DNA from: Chlorella sorokiniana
Taxonomy: Eukaryota > Chlorophyta > Trebouxiophyceae > Chlorellales > Chlorellaceae
Length of the DNA: 64,000 nt
Assembly (NCBI GenBank): GCA_025917655.1
Contig: CP084609.1
Span: forward strand, 2,418,001-2,482,000
Direction: 5' to 3'
Part shown: positions 42,443 to 54,646 of the stretch, piece after piece
Numbering within the stretch: the stretch's first letter is position 1
How the letters are laid out: each line of letters begins with the position of its first letter
The notes under the pieces: model-generated
The model's input: only the letters and a program-made list of their open reading frames with translations
Databases searched by the model: none
What the model was told of the DNA's origin: nothing
Translations under genes and position numbers: made by a program

Positions 42443-45262
42443 ATGGCGGGTCTTGCAGGCAGTGTTCTGCCGCCTGTCGCAACAGCTCGTGCCTCGCAGG
42501 CGGCTTGCAGGAAGTTGTCTGGACATGTGGCTGGGGGCCAGACGTCCAGGAAGATGGCAGGCCGACTGAGCGCCCTGCCGCCGTCTGCTGTCGACCTGCT
42601 GCCGACAGCTGCCGCCGCAGCCAGCACAGCATCCCTGCTCACTGTGCTATGGCTGCAGCGCACTAGCGGCAGCACGACGCAGGGTGACACCGAGCGCGAG
42701 GCAGGCGAGCAGCGGGCAGAGGCTGCAGGGCCAGTTGGGGAGCCCCCATCGACAGTGGAGGGCATATGGGCGGCCGCCTGGCAAGGCTTTGCACAGCCAC
42801 CTCCACGGCAAGAGCCCCAGTTAGCAGCAACAGCCAGCAGCCCCTCGCCCGGCACGCCAGCTGCAGGCAGGACTGAACCAGGGCGGGAGGCGGTGGCAGC
42901 TGCTGGGCAAGAAGGGGAGGCTGGCTCTGCCACCGAAGAGCCCCGCTCGCCGCTTCTGCTGCTGCAAGGCATCCGCGCCGCCGAGCGCAGCCGCCTGCTC
43001 GCGCTGTGCCTGGCAGCGATGGAAGCCCAGATGGCGGCGCTGCCCGCGGGGGCGGGTGTCTTGCCCGGCGGACAGGCGGCGCAATGGCGCCAGCTCAGCG
43101 CAGCGCTGCTCGCCCTTGCCAGCGTGGCGGCGGCAGCAGCGTGGCTGGGCTACGTGCCAGAGCAGCTGCTGCACGCGGCGGCAGCCCAACTGAAGGCCGT
43201 GGACGGCGCTGTGCTGCAAGCGGCGGGGCTGCAGGGTGCGTCAGCAGCGCTGCAGCAGCAGGCGTCAGTGGTGACGGCAGCTGCAGCGGCCGGGCGACGC
43301 CCGAAGATGAGCGGGCAAGCAGCGACACTGCAGCAAGCGAAGAGGGCGGGGATGCCGAGGCTGTGGAATGGCATTGCCTGGAAGAGAAACTGCATCTGTA
43401 CAGCAGTGTGCTGCGGCTTCTGACATGCAGCACAATCCAGCAGCAGCAGCAGCAAGGCGCCAGCAGTCAGCCAGCGCCAGGCGCGACGCCCAATCCTGTC
43501 TTCGCCAGCACGGCCGCAGCAGCCGAGGCGGGTGCAGCAGCGGCAGCCAGCGACAGCGCAGCGGAAGGGCCGGGGGTTTGCTTGCGCCAAGCGAAGACGG
43601 CAGCGGTGCGCGGCGCCTTGCATCGCAGCAGCTGCGGCTGCAGCAGCAGGCGCGGCAGCAGGGCAGCAGTTTAGAGGGCATCAGGTGTGCAGGGAGGTGC
43701 TGACGCCTTGCATGCTTGTTGTGCGCACACAGTGTCACAACATGCTAGCAGAGTGACCGGCCACTTATGCTTCCCCAAGGTGTCGGCGCCCTGTGGCAGT
43801 CGTGGCCAAACGCTGCACATGTCAGACTGCCAGCCAACCGCAGGGGCATGCTTGCGTGTCCCGCCACCTCGCACCCGCAGGGGCTGGCGAGCAACCGCCG
43901 GCGGCGTGCGCTCCGACTCCCACCTGCTGGCCCTGGCGCCTGCTGTGCTGCAAGACATGGCGGTGACTGCCGCGGACGCGGTGGCGGCGGCGTACCTGGC
44001 GGATGCAGCCACAGCGGGGCCAGCCCTGGCGGGCATCACGCCCGGCGACGCGGCGCCCTCTGCAAGCCAGCGCAGTGCAGCGGAGGAGCCGCAGGGGGCT
44101 TGCAGCAGCGGCAGGGCGGCATCCAAGCTTGGCTGCCCGTCCTGCGGCAGAGGGGCGGTGCTCGAGCCGCCTCCAGCCCTGCCGTCGCAGCATCCAACTC
44201 CAGCGGCGGCGGCGGCGGCGGTGGCGGCAGCGGCCGGCCCCTGGAAGCTGGCCTGTGGCCCACCTTTGTGCACCCCCAGCTGCGGTCCACCCGCCAGCTG
44301 CAGCGCTTTGCCAATCGGGTGGCGGCTGGCCGTTGGGTGGAGGTGAGCTGCAGCACAGGATGCTAGGGGGACAGATCAATGCGGGACCTGAAAATGCTCG
44401 CTGTCCCACCCCTCTTTGTCACTCATGCCACATCTCATTCAGAAGCACACACACCTGGCACGCCTGCTGGCATCTCAGCACAACTCATGAGAACTAGGAA
44501 ATCCCATGCACAGCCTGATCAATACAACCCCTGCAATGCTGCAACCGCGGCAACTGCCATCCTTGCACGCACCCACACCCATGACCTCACCGCCGTGTCC
44601 TCCCTCCCCTGCCCCCTTCTTTGCCACACCCCACCCACTTGCAGCGCCACTATCACGGCGTGGCGGACATTTACGAGGACCGCCTGCGCCTGTGGGCCAT
44701 CTCCCAGGGGGCGCCGCCTGGAGCGCCGTGCCGCGCCGCTCAAGCGCACGCCGGAGCTGGGGCGGCTGCGGGGGCTTCGCCACGCGGGTGGGAAAGGCTG
44801 GGGTGCAGAAAACAACACGGACTGACCAGGGGGGTAAATTCCAGGCAGCTATGGACCTGGCCAGGCGCAGACTGCCTTTCTGGGGGCTTGCGGTGCGCCA
44901 TCTGGGTGCTGTCGCCAGCTGTGCTGGATCGTTGCCAGTGCCTGACTGCCCCCGCCATGCCTGCCCGACCCTTCCCCTGCCCGCCTGCTGCAGCCAGCCT
45001 GTTCCTTGAAGGCGTTGACCTGCTGGCGCCGCTGCTGCGCTCGCTGTGGGGCCGCGCCGCCGCCGCCGCCTCCTGGCTCCTTGTGCGGCTGGTGGGCCAG
45101 GCGGTGGCCCTGGTGCGGCGTGGGGTGCAGCTGGGCAGCTCCGTGGCGCGCAAGCGCCTGGCGGCGGCGCACGGCGGCGGCCACAGGCACGCGGCGCGGC
45201 AGCCACCGGGCGGCGGCGACGACGACGCTGCTCCCTTGGGCAACCTGGCCTGGCAGCCTTGA
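42443..45262 (+). CDS. unrecognised Ala/Gln-rich protein with helical C-terminal domain
   Basis: I do not recognise this family. ATG 42443 opens MAGLAGSVLPPVATARASQA, a leader that could be a transit peptide, then an Ala-rich hydrophobic segment (LLPTAAAAASTASLLTVLWL) and a Pro/Glu/Ala linker. A helical part follows: AAERSRLLALCLAAMEAQMA and AAQWRQLSAALLALASVAAA. After a frame change near 43295 the charged stretch TPEDERASSDTAASEEGGDA and WHCLEEKLHLYSSVLRLLTC is read. Later exons give LALAPAVLQDMAVTAADAVA (about 43930), FVHPQLRSTRQLQRFANRVA (about 44265-44325), HYHGVADIYEDRLRLWAISQ (about 44650-44710) and FLEGVDLLAPLLRSLWGRAA (about 45003-45060), ending LGNLAWQP at 45262. The two later hydrophobic helices suggest membrane association. 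No catalytic motif is visible. Frame breaks also occur near 44710. Confidence 0.6.
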
Positions 45263-45666
45263 CACATAACGCGTGATGCACCACTTTGTGTACACTGTCT
45301 ACATACTTGATTGCACTTCCCTACATGTCCAAACACCTGTGTTCAGGCTGCTGCCTGGCATCGCCCCCGCTCTTCTGGCCTCAGCAGCGGCATGGCCTGC
45401 GCCCACACTCTCTATCACCAACTTGCATTACCACCACTGAAACAGGTGCACCATGCCGAGTTCCTGGGTCGCAAAGACCAAAGAGCAGCGGCAGCGATGC
45501 AGGCCATCACAAGCGGGTGGGGGCGATCCAGTCCATCCAATGGTCAACATGCGACAGGTCAAGCCTTGCTGGCAGCGAGTCCAATCTTTGGGTGGTCCTA
45601 ACTCCCGTCAGGTCCTCTTTTGCGACTTCGACCGGCGGTAGCCATGCAGGCCTCAAGAGCTGCGCC
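45263..45666. other. intergenic region upstream of aspartate-semialdehyde dehydrogenase
   Basis: No gene is seen. It holds the 3' end of the preceding gene and the promoter of the following one, both on the plus strand. Confidence 0.4.
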
Positions 45667-48600
45667 ATGCGGGGCACCGCTTTGTCATGCAGGGCTGCGC
45701 AGCCCGTGAGGGCCGGCCGGCGCTCGGTGCAGGTGCGGATGTGCAACCCTATAATCGCGATCCGCGATGCAAGCACGCATTGCCTGTTTGGCTGCCGGCG
45801 GCCATGGGTTGGGTTGCGGCCGTGGCGGCGTGCCCTGCCGCCTGCACGCCATTTTGGCCGCTGCACCGGCATCCCAATATACGGGTTGTCATCAATGCAT
45901 AGCCAGCCGACGCCAGGTCCCCACCCTGGGCTGGTGCCTCGGTGTTGCTGCCGCACGCTGCCGAGCACCTGAAACGACAGGCGGGCCTTGCCATTGCTGC
46001 CAGCTTCCATCGGTAGTTCCGAACAGCTGAAGCCGTTGGCTTTGGTCTCGATACTTTTCAGTCAGTCCAGTGGTTGTGGGCTGCTGCACCCCCACTCTGG
46101 CAGGCAGCAACCGCTGCCCAGCCGCCGCACGCCAACTGCCGCCGTGTGCTGGTTGCCCACTTCACCTCGCTGTGCAGGTGCTTGCCAAGAAGACTGCCGA
46201 CGGGCCAAAGGTGGCCATTGTGGGCGTGACTGGCGCGGTGGGCCAGGAATTCTTGCGGGTGAGCCGCTCTTGCCTTCCACCCGTCCCATGCGGGCACCTG
46301 CTCTCGACGGCTTGCTGGCGCCTCGCTGCAGCATCCCCTCTGCCCCCTCTATGCATACCCACAACCTGTCAAGTATGTGAAGTCCTCTCCATTGCGAGGC
46401 ACCCCCGCCTACACCATGCACACTCGCATGCGCCGCCGCCGCAGGTGCTGCACGAGCGCGACTTCCCTACTCCGACCTCAAGCTGCTGGCCTCGGCGCGG
46501 TCGGCGGGACGCACGTACAGCTTTGAGGGCGAGCAGTACACGGTGGAGGAGCTGACGGAGGACAGGTGGGCACCGGGGGTGGGCACTGGGGGTGGCCAGG
46601 CAGATGGTACGGGGGTGGGGGGCAGCTGCACCTTGGCTGTGTGTGATTGGGCGCCGTGGTGGGGATACTTGGGGGCAGGTTTGGCCCCCAGCTGGCTGGG
46701 TCCCAGCCTTGCACCCCGTTCTTCACCCACCCGCACACAACACACACGCCAACCACCACACAACCACCACCAACGTCTGCACACACGTGTTCCACCCTCC
46801 TCCCGCAGCTTCAAGGGGCTGGACATTGCGCTCTTCTCCGCCGGCGGCTCCATCTCCCAAGTTCGCGCCCATCGCCTCGCAGGCGGGCTGCACCGTGGTG
46901 GACAACTCGTCCGCCTTCCGCATGACGGAGGGCGTGCCGCTCGTCATCCCTGAGGTCAACCCGCAGGTGCGCTTGGGGGCCGGTGAGGGGGGCTGGGGAT
47001 CGGCGGGTGGGTGGCAGAAACTTGTTGAGTGGGGTGAGAGGGGGCTGGGGCTGGCGAGCGGGTTTGGTTGTGGGGCTGGGGTGAGCTGAGCGGGAAGAGT
47101 GGAGCCGGGGGTGGCGGGCGTGTGCCCGTGTGGGTGTGGGCGCTGTTGTTGTTGCTTGCCGAGCGTCGGCGCTCGCCCCCCCCCGCCCTCCCCCGTGACT
47201 GCGGTACAGGCCATGGCGGGGATGAAGTACGGCCAGGGCGGCATCATCGCCAACCCCAACTGCTCCACCATCATCGCACTCATGGCCGTCACCCCCTGCA
47301 CCGGCTCGGTGGGCTGCCTCGGCTGGCTGTCCCATCTAGCACGCCAGCCTTGCAGCTCTAGGGAACATCTGGCTGCCGCCGCCGCAACATGTGCCTTGTC
47401 ACCACCCGCTGCCTGTCCACCCTCCTGTGTACCGCCTGTACTGCTTGCAGCCAAGGTGAAGCGCATGGTGGTGTCCACCTACCAGGCGGCCTCCGGGCGG
47501 GCCAAGCAGCCATGGAGGAGCTGGAGCAGCAGACCCGCGAGGCGCTGGAGGGTGGGGCGGCTGCCGCTGCTCTGCCGCTGCCGCCAGCCAGGCCTTCCGG
47601 CAGTCATCGCGCGCTGCACCAACCCTTGCCAGCAGCGTGCTTCATGGGTTCAACTTGGGCGCACCTGCTGAAAACTTTCCTGATCTAGAGGGGTTGCACC
47701 AATGTTCATCCGCACCCGCATCCTTCCTCACGCGCCCTTGCCCCGCTCACGCGCCACAACCCTCGCTCACGTGTACGCGCAGGCAAGCCGGTCACCATGA
47801 ACATCTTCCCCTTCCAGTACGCCTTCAACCTCTTCTCACACAACTCCCCCATGACGGGCAACGGCTACAACGAGGAGGAGCTGAAGATGGTGGGCGGGGG
47901 GGGCTCAGGGCGGTGGTGGTGGGGGGAGGGATTGGTAGTTAGGGCTGGTGTTGGGGGCTATGGAGTTTGGGCGGGCAGGGGACATCTTAGTGTACGGCCG
48001 TGTGTGTTCGTTGAGCAAGGTGAGCAGGCGGTTGGGAGGGTGCTGGGGCAGGCGTGATGGCAGGGGCAGTCCTCCACCTCAGCAGCGCCGTCGTCCCTTC
48101 AACCCCAGCCCCACCCCGCCATACCCGAGCACACGACTTCCCAACACCTCTCATAAAGCAACCCCTCAAGATCCAACCATGCGCGGTGTCCCCCGCAGGT
48201 GAAGGAGACGCGCAAGATCTGGGGCGAGAGCGACGTGGCCATCACCGCCACCTGCATCCGCGTGCCCGTCATGCGCGCCCACGCCGAGTCCATCAACCTG
48301 GAGTTCGAGCGGGACGTGTCGGGTGGGTGCCGCGGTATTACGGCTCAACTGTGTTTACACCATTCCATCAGTTTGAGTGGCCGCGGCTGCGCTGCGGCGC
48401 CGCCAGGGGCATCCCCAGCTTGGCGTGCTGGCTGTGTGGGTTGGCTGAGGCCTTTGCCCAGCCGCCAAGGCTCTAGGAAGGCTTGGGGGGGGAACCTGGT
48501 GGGGGAGCGAGCAGCCGTGCAGGGATCCCCAGTGCCGGGGCCGGGCCTGTGCAGTGCAGTCCCTGTAGAGCTGGAGGCCCCACCGAGCTCAGCAGGGTGC

Positions 48601-49202
48601 CGTGCGCCGAGGGAGGCTGCCGCCGCCGGCAGGGCTGCCTGCGCTGCCGCCACGAAACCGCCGCGCGCCTCGCTTCACCTCGCATCGACCCACCCGCGCC
48701 GCGCGTCTCCCTGGCTGCGCTGCAGAGGAGGAGGCGCTGGCGGCGCTGGAGGCCTTCCCGGGTGTGTCCATCATCAACGACCGCGCCGCCAACCGCTTCC
48801 CCACCCCCTCGACGCCTCGCACAAGGTGGGGGGCTGCAGTCTGGCTGAGCTTGTGTGCCGCACTCTGCTGCGGTGGGCTGCGGGTTGGTGGGGATCCAGT
48901 CAACACAAACCCCTGCGGGCCCCGGCCATGCACCCGCTGCCCTCTGGTCAACTTCTTCAGCGCCCGTGTTGGTTCCGCAATGCGCAAGCTCATCCGGAAT
49001 CCTTTGCCGCCGCTCATTGCTGCCCGCTCGCCGCTGCCTGCCCCGCTCCTGGACCTGCTCGCAGGACGACGTGTATGTGGGCCGCGTGCGCCGCGACATC
49101 TCCCGCGCCGATGCCAAGGGCCTCGACCTCTTCGTGTGCGGCGACCAGGTGAAGAAGGGCGCCGCGCTCAACGCAGTCCAGGTCGCAGAGCTGCTGCTGT
49201 GA
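45667..49202 (+). CDS. asd: aspartate-semialdehyde dehydrogenase, chloroplast
   Basis: Reduces 4-aspartyl phosphate to aspartate semialdehyde with NADPH, leading to Lys, Thr, Met and Ile. Exon 1 (45667-45732) encodes a 22-residue piece of the transit peptide, [22 protein letters not shown]. It joins in phase at 46178 to [20 protein letters not shown] (the Rossmann GxxGxxG region). Later exons give [37 protein letters not shown], the active-site Cys in [18 protein letters not shown] (about 47240-47293), [69 protein letters not shown] with the following [11 protein letters not shown] (substrate-binding Arg and His), [15 protein letters not shown] and [13 protein letters not shown], ending [12 protein letters not shown] at 49202. 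The frame breaks at C-run sites 46465-46467, 46856-46858, 47292-47296 and 48804-48808, and at about 47497. Two of the C runs read five where six are needed. Confidence 0.96.
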
Positions 49203-50504
49203 GGCGGCGGCGGCGGCTGCGCGCCCCCGCACCCAGCGACTGCCGGCAGCCATCCTGGTGCCCCGAGGCGACTGCAGCACTGCTCCAGGCGGCGGCAGTC
49301 AGTCGCATCAGACTGACTCTGACTGAGGGCCGCCTGCCAGCCCCTGCCTCCGCTGGCCGCCCCTCCCAGCCACGGCTGCGCGGGGCGGATACCGTCCTTG
49401 GACCAGACTGCTCCTGAGCCGTCTGCGAGCCCGCGTCATTTCCTCCGCCGCTCGGACACGGCAGTCGTGCTGCGGTGCTCCATGGGCACAGCTGCCTCGA
49501 AGCTTCTTCTCATCCCCTCTGCATGGAGCATCCTCCTGGCCGCATGCGAGCTGCACCCAGGCTTGAGATGGCTCAGATTCTTCTTGCAACAACGTCGCAG
49601 GGCGGCGGCACGGCTGCGGCAGAGGGCCATGCGCTTGTCAGTGCGGCTCCCATTTTCTCCTTGTTACTGCTCTAGACACTTTTCCGCCATCCTCTCCCCA
49701 AACCCAACCCCCTCCCACATCCTGTTGCGCTGCCTGGCAGGGCCGGCATGCCTCGCACCCGCCTTGCACCCCTTTCCCTGCTGCCGTTCACCCGTTCCAG
49801 CACTGCTAGCCCCCTTTTCTGTGTTTGTGCGCGCCCGTGAGTCTGTTTTCGTGAGAGCCCTGTTCCGCCAGCCCTCCCGGGCAGCACGCCTGTAAAGGCC
49901 TTGCAGCGAAGCTGGGCGGTCGCGCCGGCAGCAGGGGAGTAGGCAACATGTGGGCAATCGAGGGTGCGCTTTGCTGTAAACTTGCTTGCGCAACCTCACA
50001 AAGCACATACGATTGCCAGCCCACACAAGCGGTCCTCTACAACGCCGATTTCCCGCCAAGAGCTCCCAGCCTGGGACAACGGGGCCCGCGTGATAAGTTT
50101 TGCTTCCGCCTTCGCGGCGCATTTGCTGCACGACATTTCCTTGAAACTTGGGCAGTATGCCCTTCACGATTGGAGGCCGGTGGTGCCTGCTGTAGGTAGG
50201 ACCCATGGCGCTGGACGTAGGAAGGCAGCCTCGGGAGGCTGCCACAGCGCTCATAGTGTGTGGAGTGGCATGTTACTTGTTTAATCTTTCCAGGTAAGGC
50301 TCCCGTGGGAGTCGCGGCTGCGGCGCCATTGCTGTCGGGCGTGCAGCGGAGTGCTCTTTGGGGCTCCATGGCATTTGTCACAGTCACTAGTTGTGCATGC
50401 CAAGACATTGCGATGTGCCGAGGTTGCCGACGGCTCGAGCCGAGGCTCAGTGCACCAGGTCGCCGCCGCCGCTGTGCAGGTTCCTGGCTGCCCGCACGGT
50501 GGAA
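49203..50504. other. 3' region of asd and upstream region of the START gene; no gene seen
   Basis: About 1.3 kb without a recognisable gene. The largest minus-strand open frame (49664-50254) has no family resemblance and low-complexity content. TGTAA occurs near 49892 and 49973, either of which could end a long asd 3' untranslated region. Confidence 0.4.
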
Positions 50505-53500
50505 ATGATTTTCGATGGCATCCACCGCCTGGTGAGCCTCTGACTATTGCTACACAGTCGCTGTCAACAACGCAAACACTGTATTGGCATGCCCGGCTGG
50601 CCGCGTTTTCATTACCGAGGTGAGGAAGGAGACTTGCTTCGAATCCCTGCTGCGCTGTCGCGCTCGTTTGCTGCAGGCCACGGGGCCCCTGGAGGCGGCG
50701 CTGCTCGCGGTGCTGCTGCTGTGGCTGGCCAGCTGGAGCCTGGACCGGCACACCAAGGCGGCGCAGCTGCTGTCTTCCCTCCACCTGCGCCTGCTCAGCG
50801 CAGCGCTGACGCAGGAGCCAGGCGAGCCCAGCAAGGCGGCGTCGGCGGCTTCTTCGGCAACAGCAAGCGCAGCCGAGCAGCAGCAGGGCCCTGCTGCCCG
50901 GGCGGCTGCCTGGCCCGCCACGGCATCTGCGGCGGGCGAGCCCGGCAGCCCACCAAAGGACATTTCCAGCTTCCGACTGCCAGAGGGGGCTGGGTGGGAG
51001 CGCTGCCGCGCACCCTGCCCCGCACCGTCGCCGCAGCAAGCCGGGCGGGGGCCAAGCGCACCAGCAGCGTTGGAGCGTGGACGCTGCTGGGGTTTCGGGG
51101 CGTGCACGCGGTGGCACACCGCCGCACGCTTGTGGGTGTACGCCCCAAGCCGCGCACCTCGCTGGATTTTGAGGCAGCCCCCGCCACGCCACGCCGCTCG
51201 CGGCCGCAGTCCACCGCAGCTGCGGCCGCGGCGGCGGCGCACCGCCACCGCGCTCGGCGGCAGCTCAGCGTGGCAGACCACCGTGCAGCGCCGCAGCTTG
51301 CAAGCGCTGCGGGCGACGGCGGCGGCACCAGCCGCAGCGGCGGCCGGCGCAGCCGCTCGCCCCCTGCCGCAGACCAGCGCTGGCAGCCGCGCATGCAGCG
51401 CATAGCTTCGGGGCAGCAGCTGGCAGAGCTGGCGGCGGCAGGCGGCCAGCGGGACAGCGGCGAGCTGATCAGGCCGCCGCCGCTGCCTGCACCACAAGCT
51501 CCAGCCACCGACGCCCCAGCTGCCTTGTCTGCTCCTGATCCACGGCAGCATCAGCAGCAGCCGCAGGCGGCAAGCGCTCCCGTCAGTGTGGCAGCGGCGG
51601 TGGCCGCCAGCGGCGCCGCCGCAGCGCCCCCATCTCACTGACCAGCTGGCTGCCTGCCGGCGCCTCCCTGCTGAGCTGGGCTCCCGCCTCGCTGGCCGCC
51701 CCTCTGTCCACCAGCAGCAGCACTGCAACTGGCGAAGCGGAGCTCTTGCCCGCTGGCAACGATGCCAGCGGCGGCGGGCCCCGGGGGCAGTCGAGCGCTG
51801 CGCTTGTAGCGGCAGCGAGCGGCGTCGACCCGACGGAGCCGCTTCCTGCCGCCGCCGCCGCCCGCTCTCCCGGTTTCGCAGTGGGTTGCCAGCACCTCTG
51901 CCTGGGCCAGCAGCACAGTAGAGGCGCTGCTCTGGCGCTCACCATCCTGCTCGCAGCTGCACAGCGGGAGCGGCGGCGGCAGCACAGGCGGCAGCTCGGG
52001 CGAGGCGACGAGCGGCGCACCCACCGGCCTGCAGGCCCACCGCCGCCTGAGCGTCGACGGCGGCGCAGCGAGGCAGTACTCGCACGGCGACGTGGCAGCG
52101 GCGCCGCACCGGCGGGACGCGCTGCTGGCGGCGGCGCGGGCGGCGCGGGGTGGCCCCCGCCCCGAGCCTCGCCCTGAGCCCCGCTGCCGCCACGTCTGCG
52201 CTCGCTTCGGTGGGCCTGGACGGCGACTGCCCGCAGGTGGGCGTGTTTGTGTTTGCTTTCTTGCGCTGCTCCGCACTATGTCAACTGGTGCTTGTTCCCG
52301 ACCCATCATCCAGCCCTGCCCGCTTGCTTCAATGTTTGTCCGTTGTTGTCTGGTTGCGGCGGCCCCAGCTCGACCTCTAGTGCTGTCGCTGCCTTGCCCC
52401 GCCGCTCACATCTCCCCTTGCTGCGCACAGCGAAACTTCCAGCATTTTTCTTTGGTACTGCAGGAAATCCGGGACCACGTCACCGACGAGCACTTGCTGC
52501 AGTTTGCGGCCGCTGCGGCCGACGACGCCGACGCGCTGGCGGCCGCCACCGCGCTGGCTCTGCCGCTGCCCTGGGCCGACGACGGCTGCCTGATGGGCGC
52601 CGCCGACGAGCCGGAAGCCTGCGGTACCGATTTCGACACCGCCGACTGGGAGCTGGTGATGGACCGGGAGGAAGGCGGGCTGCGGTACCGCGTCTGGCGC
52701 CAGCTGCTGCGCAAGGGGCTGTACATGTACCGCGCCGCCGCCCGCTTTGCGGACATCTCTGCAGCCGACCTGAGACCCTTCCACCTGGATGATGACGCGC
52801 GGTGAGGAGGGGTGTGTTGTTCTGATGGGGTGGGGGTGTGGGTGCGTGTGGGGGTGGAGGTGGGGGTGGGGTGGAAAGTGGGGATGAACAGTGGTGCTGA
52901 TCTGGACGGGATCTGAGGCCCACCTGCCTATGATGACCAACCAAGGAATTCCCCTGCAGCAACCTGTGGGATGAAAACGTGCTGGACATCCGGCGCCTGC
53001 GCACCGCCAGCCAGCAGCGCGGCCGCCTGCACCGCCACGCCGAGAGCTGCCTGCACGCCTACCGCTCGCGCTTCCCGCGACCCATGGTGAGCGCCGCCGC
53101 TGCGCTGCCGCTGCGCTGCCGCCGCCCTACCCCTGCTCAATCACCCCTATTGGATGCCTGGGCTTCCTGTGCATCCCCTTCTCGCCCCCTGGCTGCGGTC
53201 ATGAGCTGCAGCCTTCGCCGGCTGGCTGCCCGCTTGCCCTCCTCTGGGCGTGCGCTGCAAGCGTTTCCCACACTCGCTGTGCAACATAAGTCTCACCTGC
53301 ACCCCGCCGCCCCTCCCCCTGGGCAGGCTGCGCGAGAGTACCAGTATGCGCGGCGTGTGTGGCACCGCCCAGCCGACGGCGGTGCCTACGTCCTTTGCCG
53401 CGGCTTGCCGCTGCCGGAGGCGGGTGTGTGACGCGCCGGGCGGGTCTCGGGGGCTTTTGAGGCCTGTGCCCGCCCCGCCGCTACCGAGTCAAACCCCGCA

Positions 53501-54646
53501 GTCCCACAGCCCGCCTCTGGCGCTCTTCCACCGTCCCACGTACAACGTGCATGCACACGCGCACATGCTCACCTTTGCGCGCCCTTTTTTCAAACGTTCA
53601 AACGCAGGCGACGGCTACCGGGCCGTTCCCGTCACCGACTTTGCGTCAGGCTGCGTGCTGCGAGAGTGCCCCGAGGGGCGGCGGCGCCGAGATGCTTTCC
53701 CTCTACTTTGAGGACTCGCTGGTGAGATGCTCTGCGCCTCTCGCCGTTGAAGGGTCCCAGCGCGCCATCTGTCTGTCTGCTTCGCATTTGCGCTTGTGGT
53801 GCAGCAGGCCCAGCAGCTGCTTCACTGTGCGCTGCTGCTGCCCGTGCGTGGGGCAGCTGCGCGCGTGCTGCTGTGCGCAGGCCCACGGGCCCCGTACGTT
53901 TTGCGGGAACCCCATACCTTCATCCCCCCCAAAAAAAAACACCGCCAAACGCAGGTGCGCCCGGGCTGGCCAAGATGGCTGTGAAGGGCATGTGGTCCTA
54001 CATGCAGCGGTACCACGCCGCGCTCAGGTGGGAGGGGGAGAGGGCAGATGGGGGGGACCTGGTGCTTGTTCAGCGGTTGTATGGGGCTGGTGGGCTGGGG
54101 TGGGCTGCCTCCTTGGCGACCTCCCGACGCTGCAGATGGGGTGGAAAGGGGGCTGAGGCGGTCTTGAGCTGCAGGGCTGGGAGCTGCGCCAGCTGGGCCG
54201 CCCCCTGGCTTGTGACCAGCCCTCCCACCGTTTGTGGTTCTCCGCCGCCGCAGAGTGTTTGCAGAGGCTCGGCGGGCGGCCGCCACCCCCTGGGCAGCAG
54301 CGCCTCGCCACGGCGCCGAAGCTCTGACGTCGCTGGCGGCACGCCTGTGCCTAAGGCACGCCGCGCGCTGCAGCTGGCCCCTGGCCCCGCTGCCTGCGAC
54401 AGCGACGCGGGCAGCAGCAGCGGCGACGACGCCACGCGCCGCGCTGTGGCGTCGCTGTTTGCCGCGCAGCGCCTCTGTCGCGGCGGCGCGGTGCTGTCCT
54501 CCCGCCTGGCCCCCGCTGGTGGCGGCATGGCTGGCGCGGGTGACGCCCGCGGTCGCCGAGCCGCGTCGCAGTCTCGCTGGGCCGGTCGCCTCGTCATCCT
54601 GGCTGGGATCAAGATGGTGCACTCCCTGCTCTCGGCCAAGCGTTGA
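50505..54646 (+). CDS. membrane-anchored START-domain lipid-binding protein
   Basis: START domains bind one lipid (phospholipid or sterol) in a helix-grip cavity. A 27-base first exon (ATG 50505, MIFDGIHRL, donor GTGAGC at 50532) joins in phase at about 50679 to a transmembrane helix (GPLEAALLAVLLLWLASWSL). A long Ala/Ser/Pro/Gln-rich, probably disordered region follows (to about 52200), with RTSLDFEAAPATPRRSRPQS. The START domain starts near 52465: EIRDHVTDEHLLQFAAA, DTADWELVMDREEGGLRYRV, KGLYMYRAAARFADISAADL, NLWDENVLDIRRLR, LHAYRSRFPRPM, REYQYARRVWHRPADGGAYV, YRAVPVTDFASGCVLRE, EMLSLYFEDS and MAVKGMWSYMQRYHAALR (about 53975-54030). The tail ends LVILAGIKMVHSLLSAKR, a short hydrophobic segment. 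The order matches plant membrane-related START proteins. The frame breaks at five-base runs 50985-50989, 51627-51631 and 54286-54290 (six needed in each) and near 53680. Confidence 0.88.

Noticed and set aside
45667-49202. Pseudogene of aspartate-semialdehyde dehydrogenase because of several frameshifts
   Set aside because: All exons, splice sites and catalytic residues are intact, and most breaks fall in C runs, as in the other genes. Assembly error is the simpler reading.
50625-50660. tRNA-like T-loop string (cttcgaatccctg)
   Set aside because: No acceptor stem or anticodon arm pairs around it, and it lies at the 5' end of the START gene.
50550-51728. Minus-strand open frame of 392 codons
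   Set aside because: Antisense to the Ala/Arg-rich part of the START gene; low complexity only.
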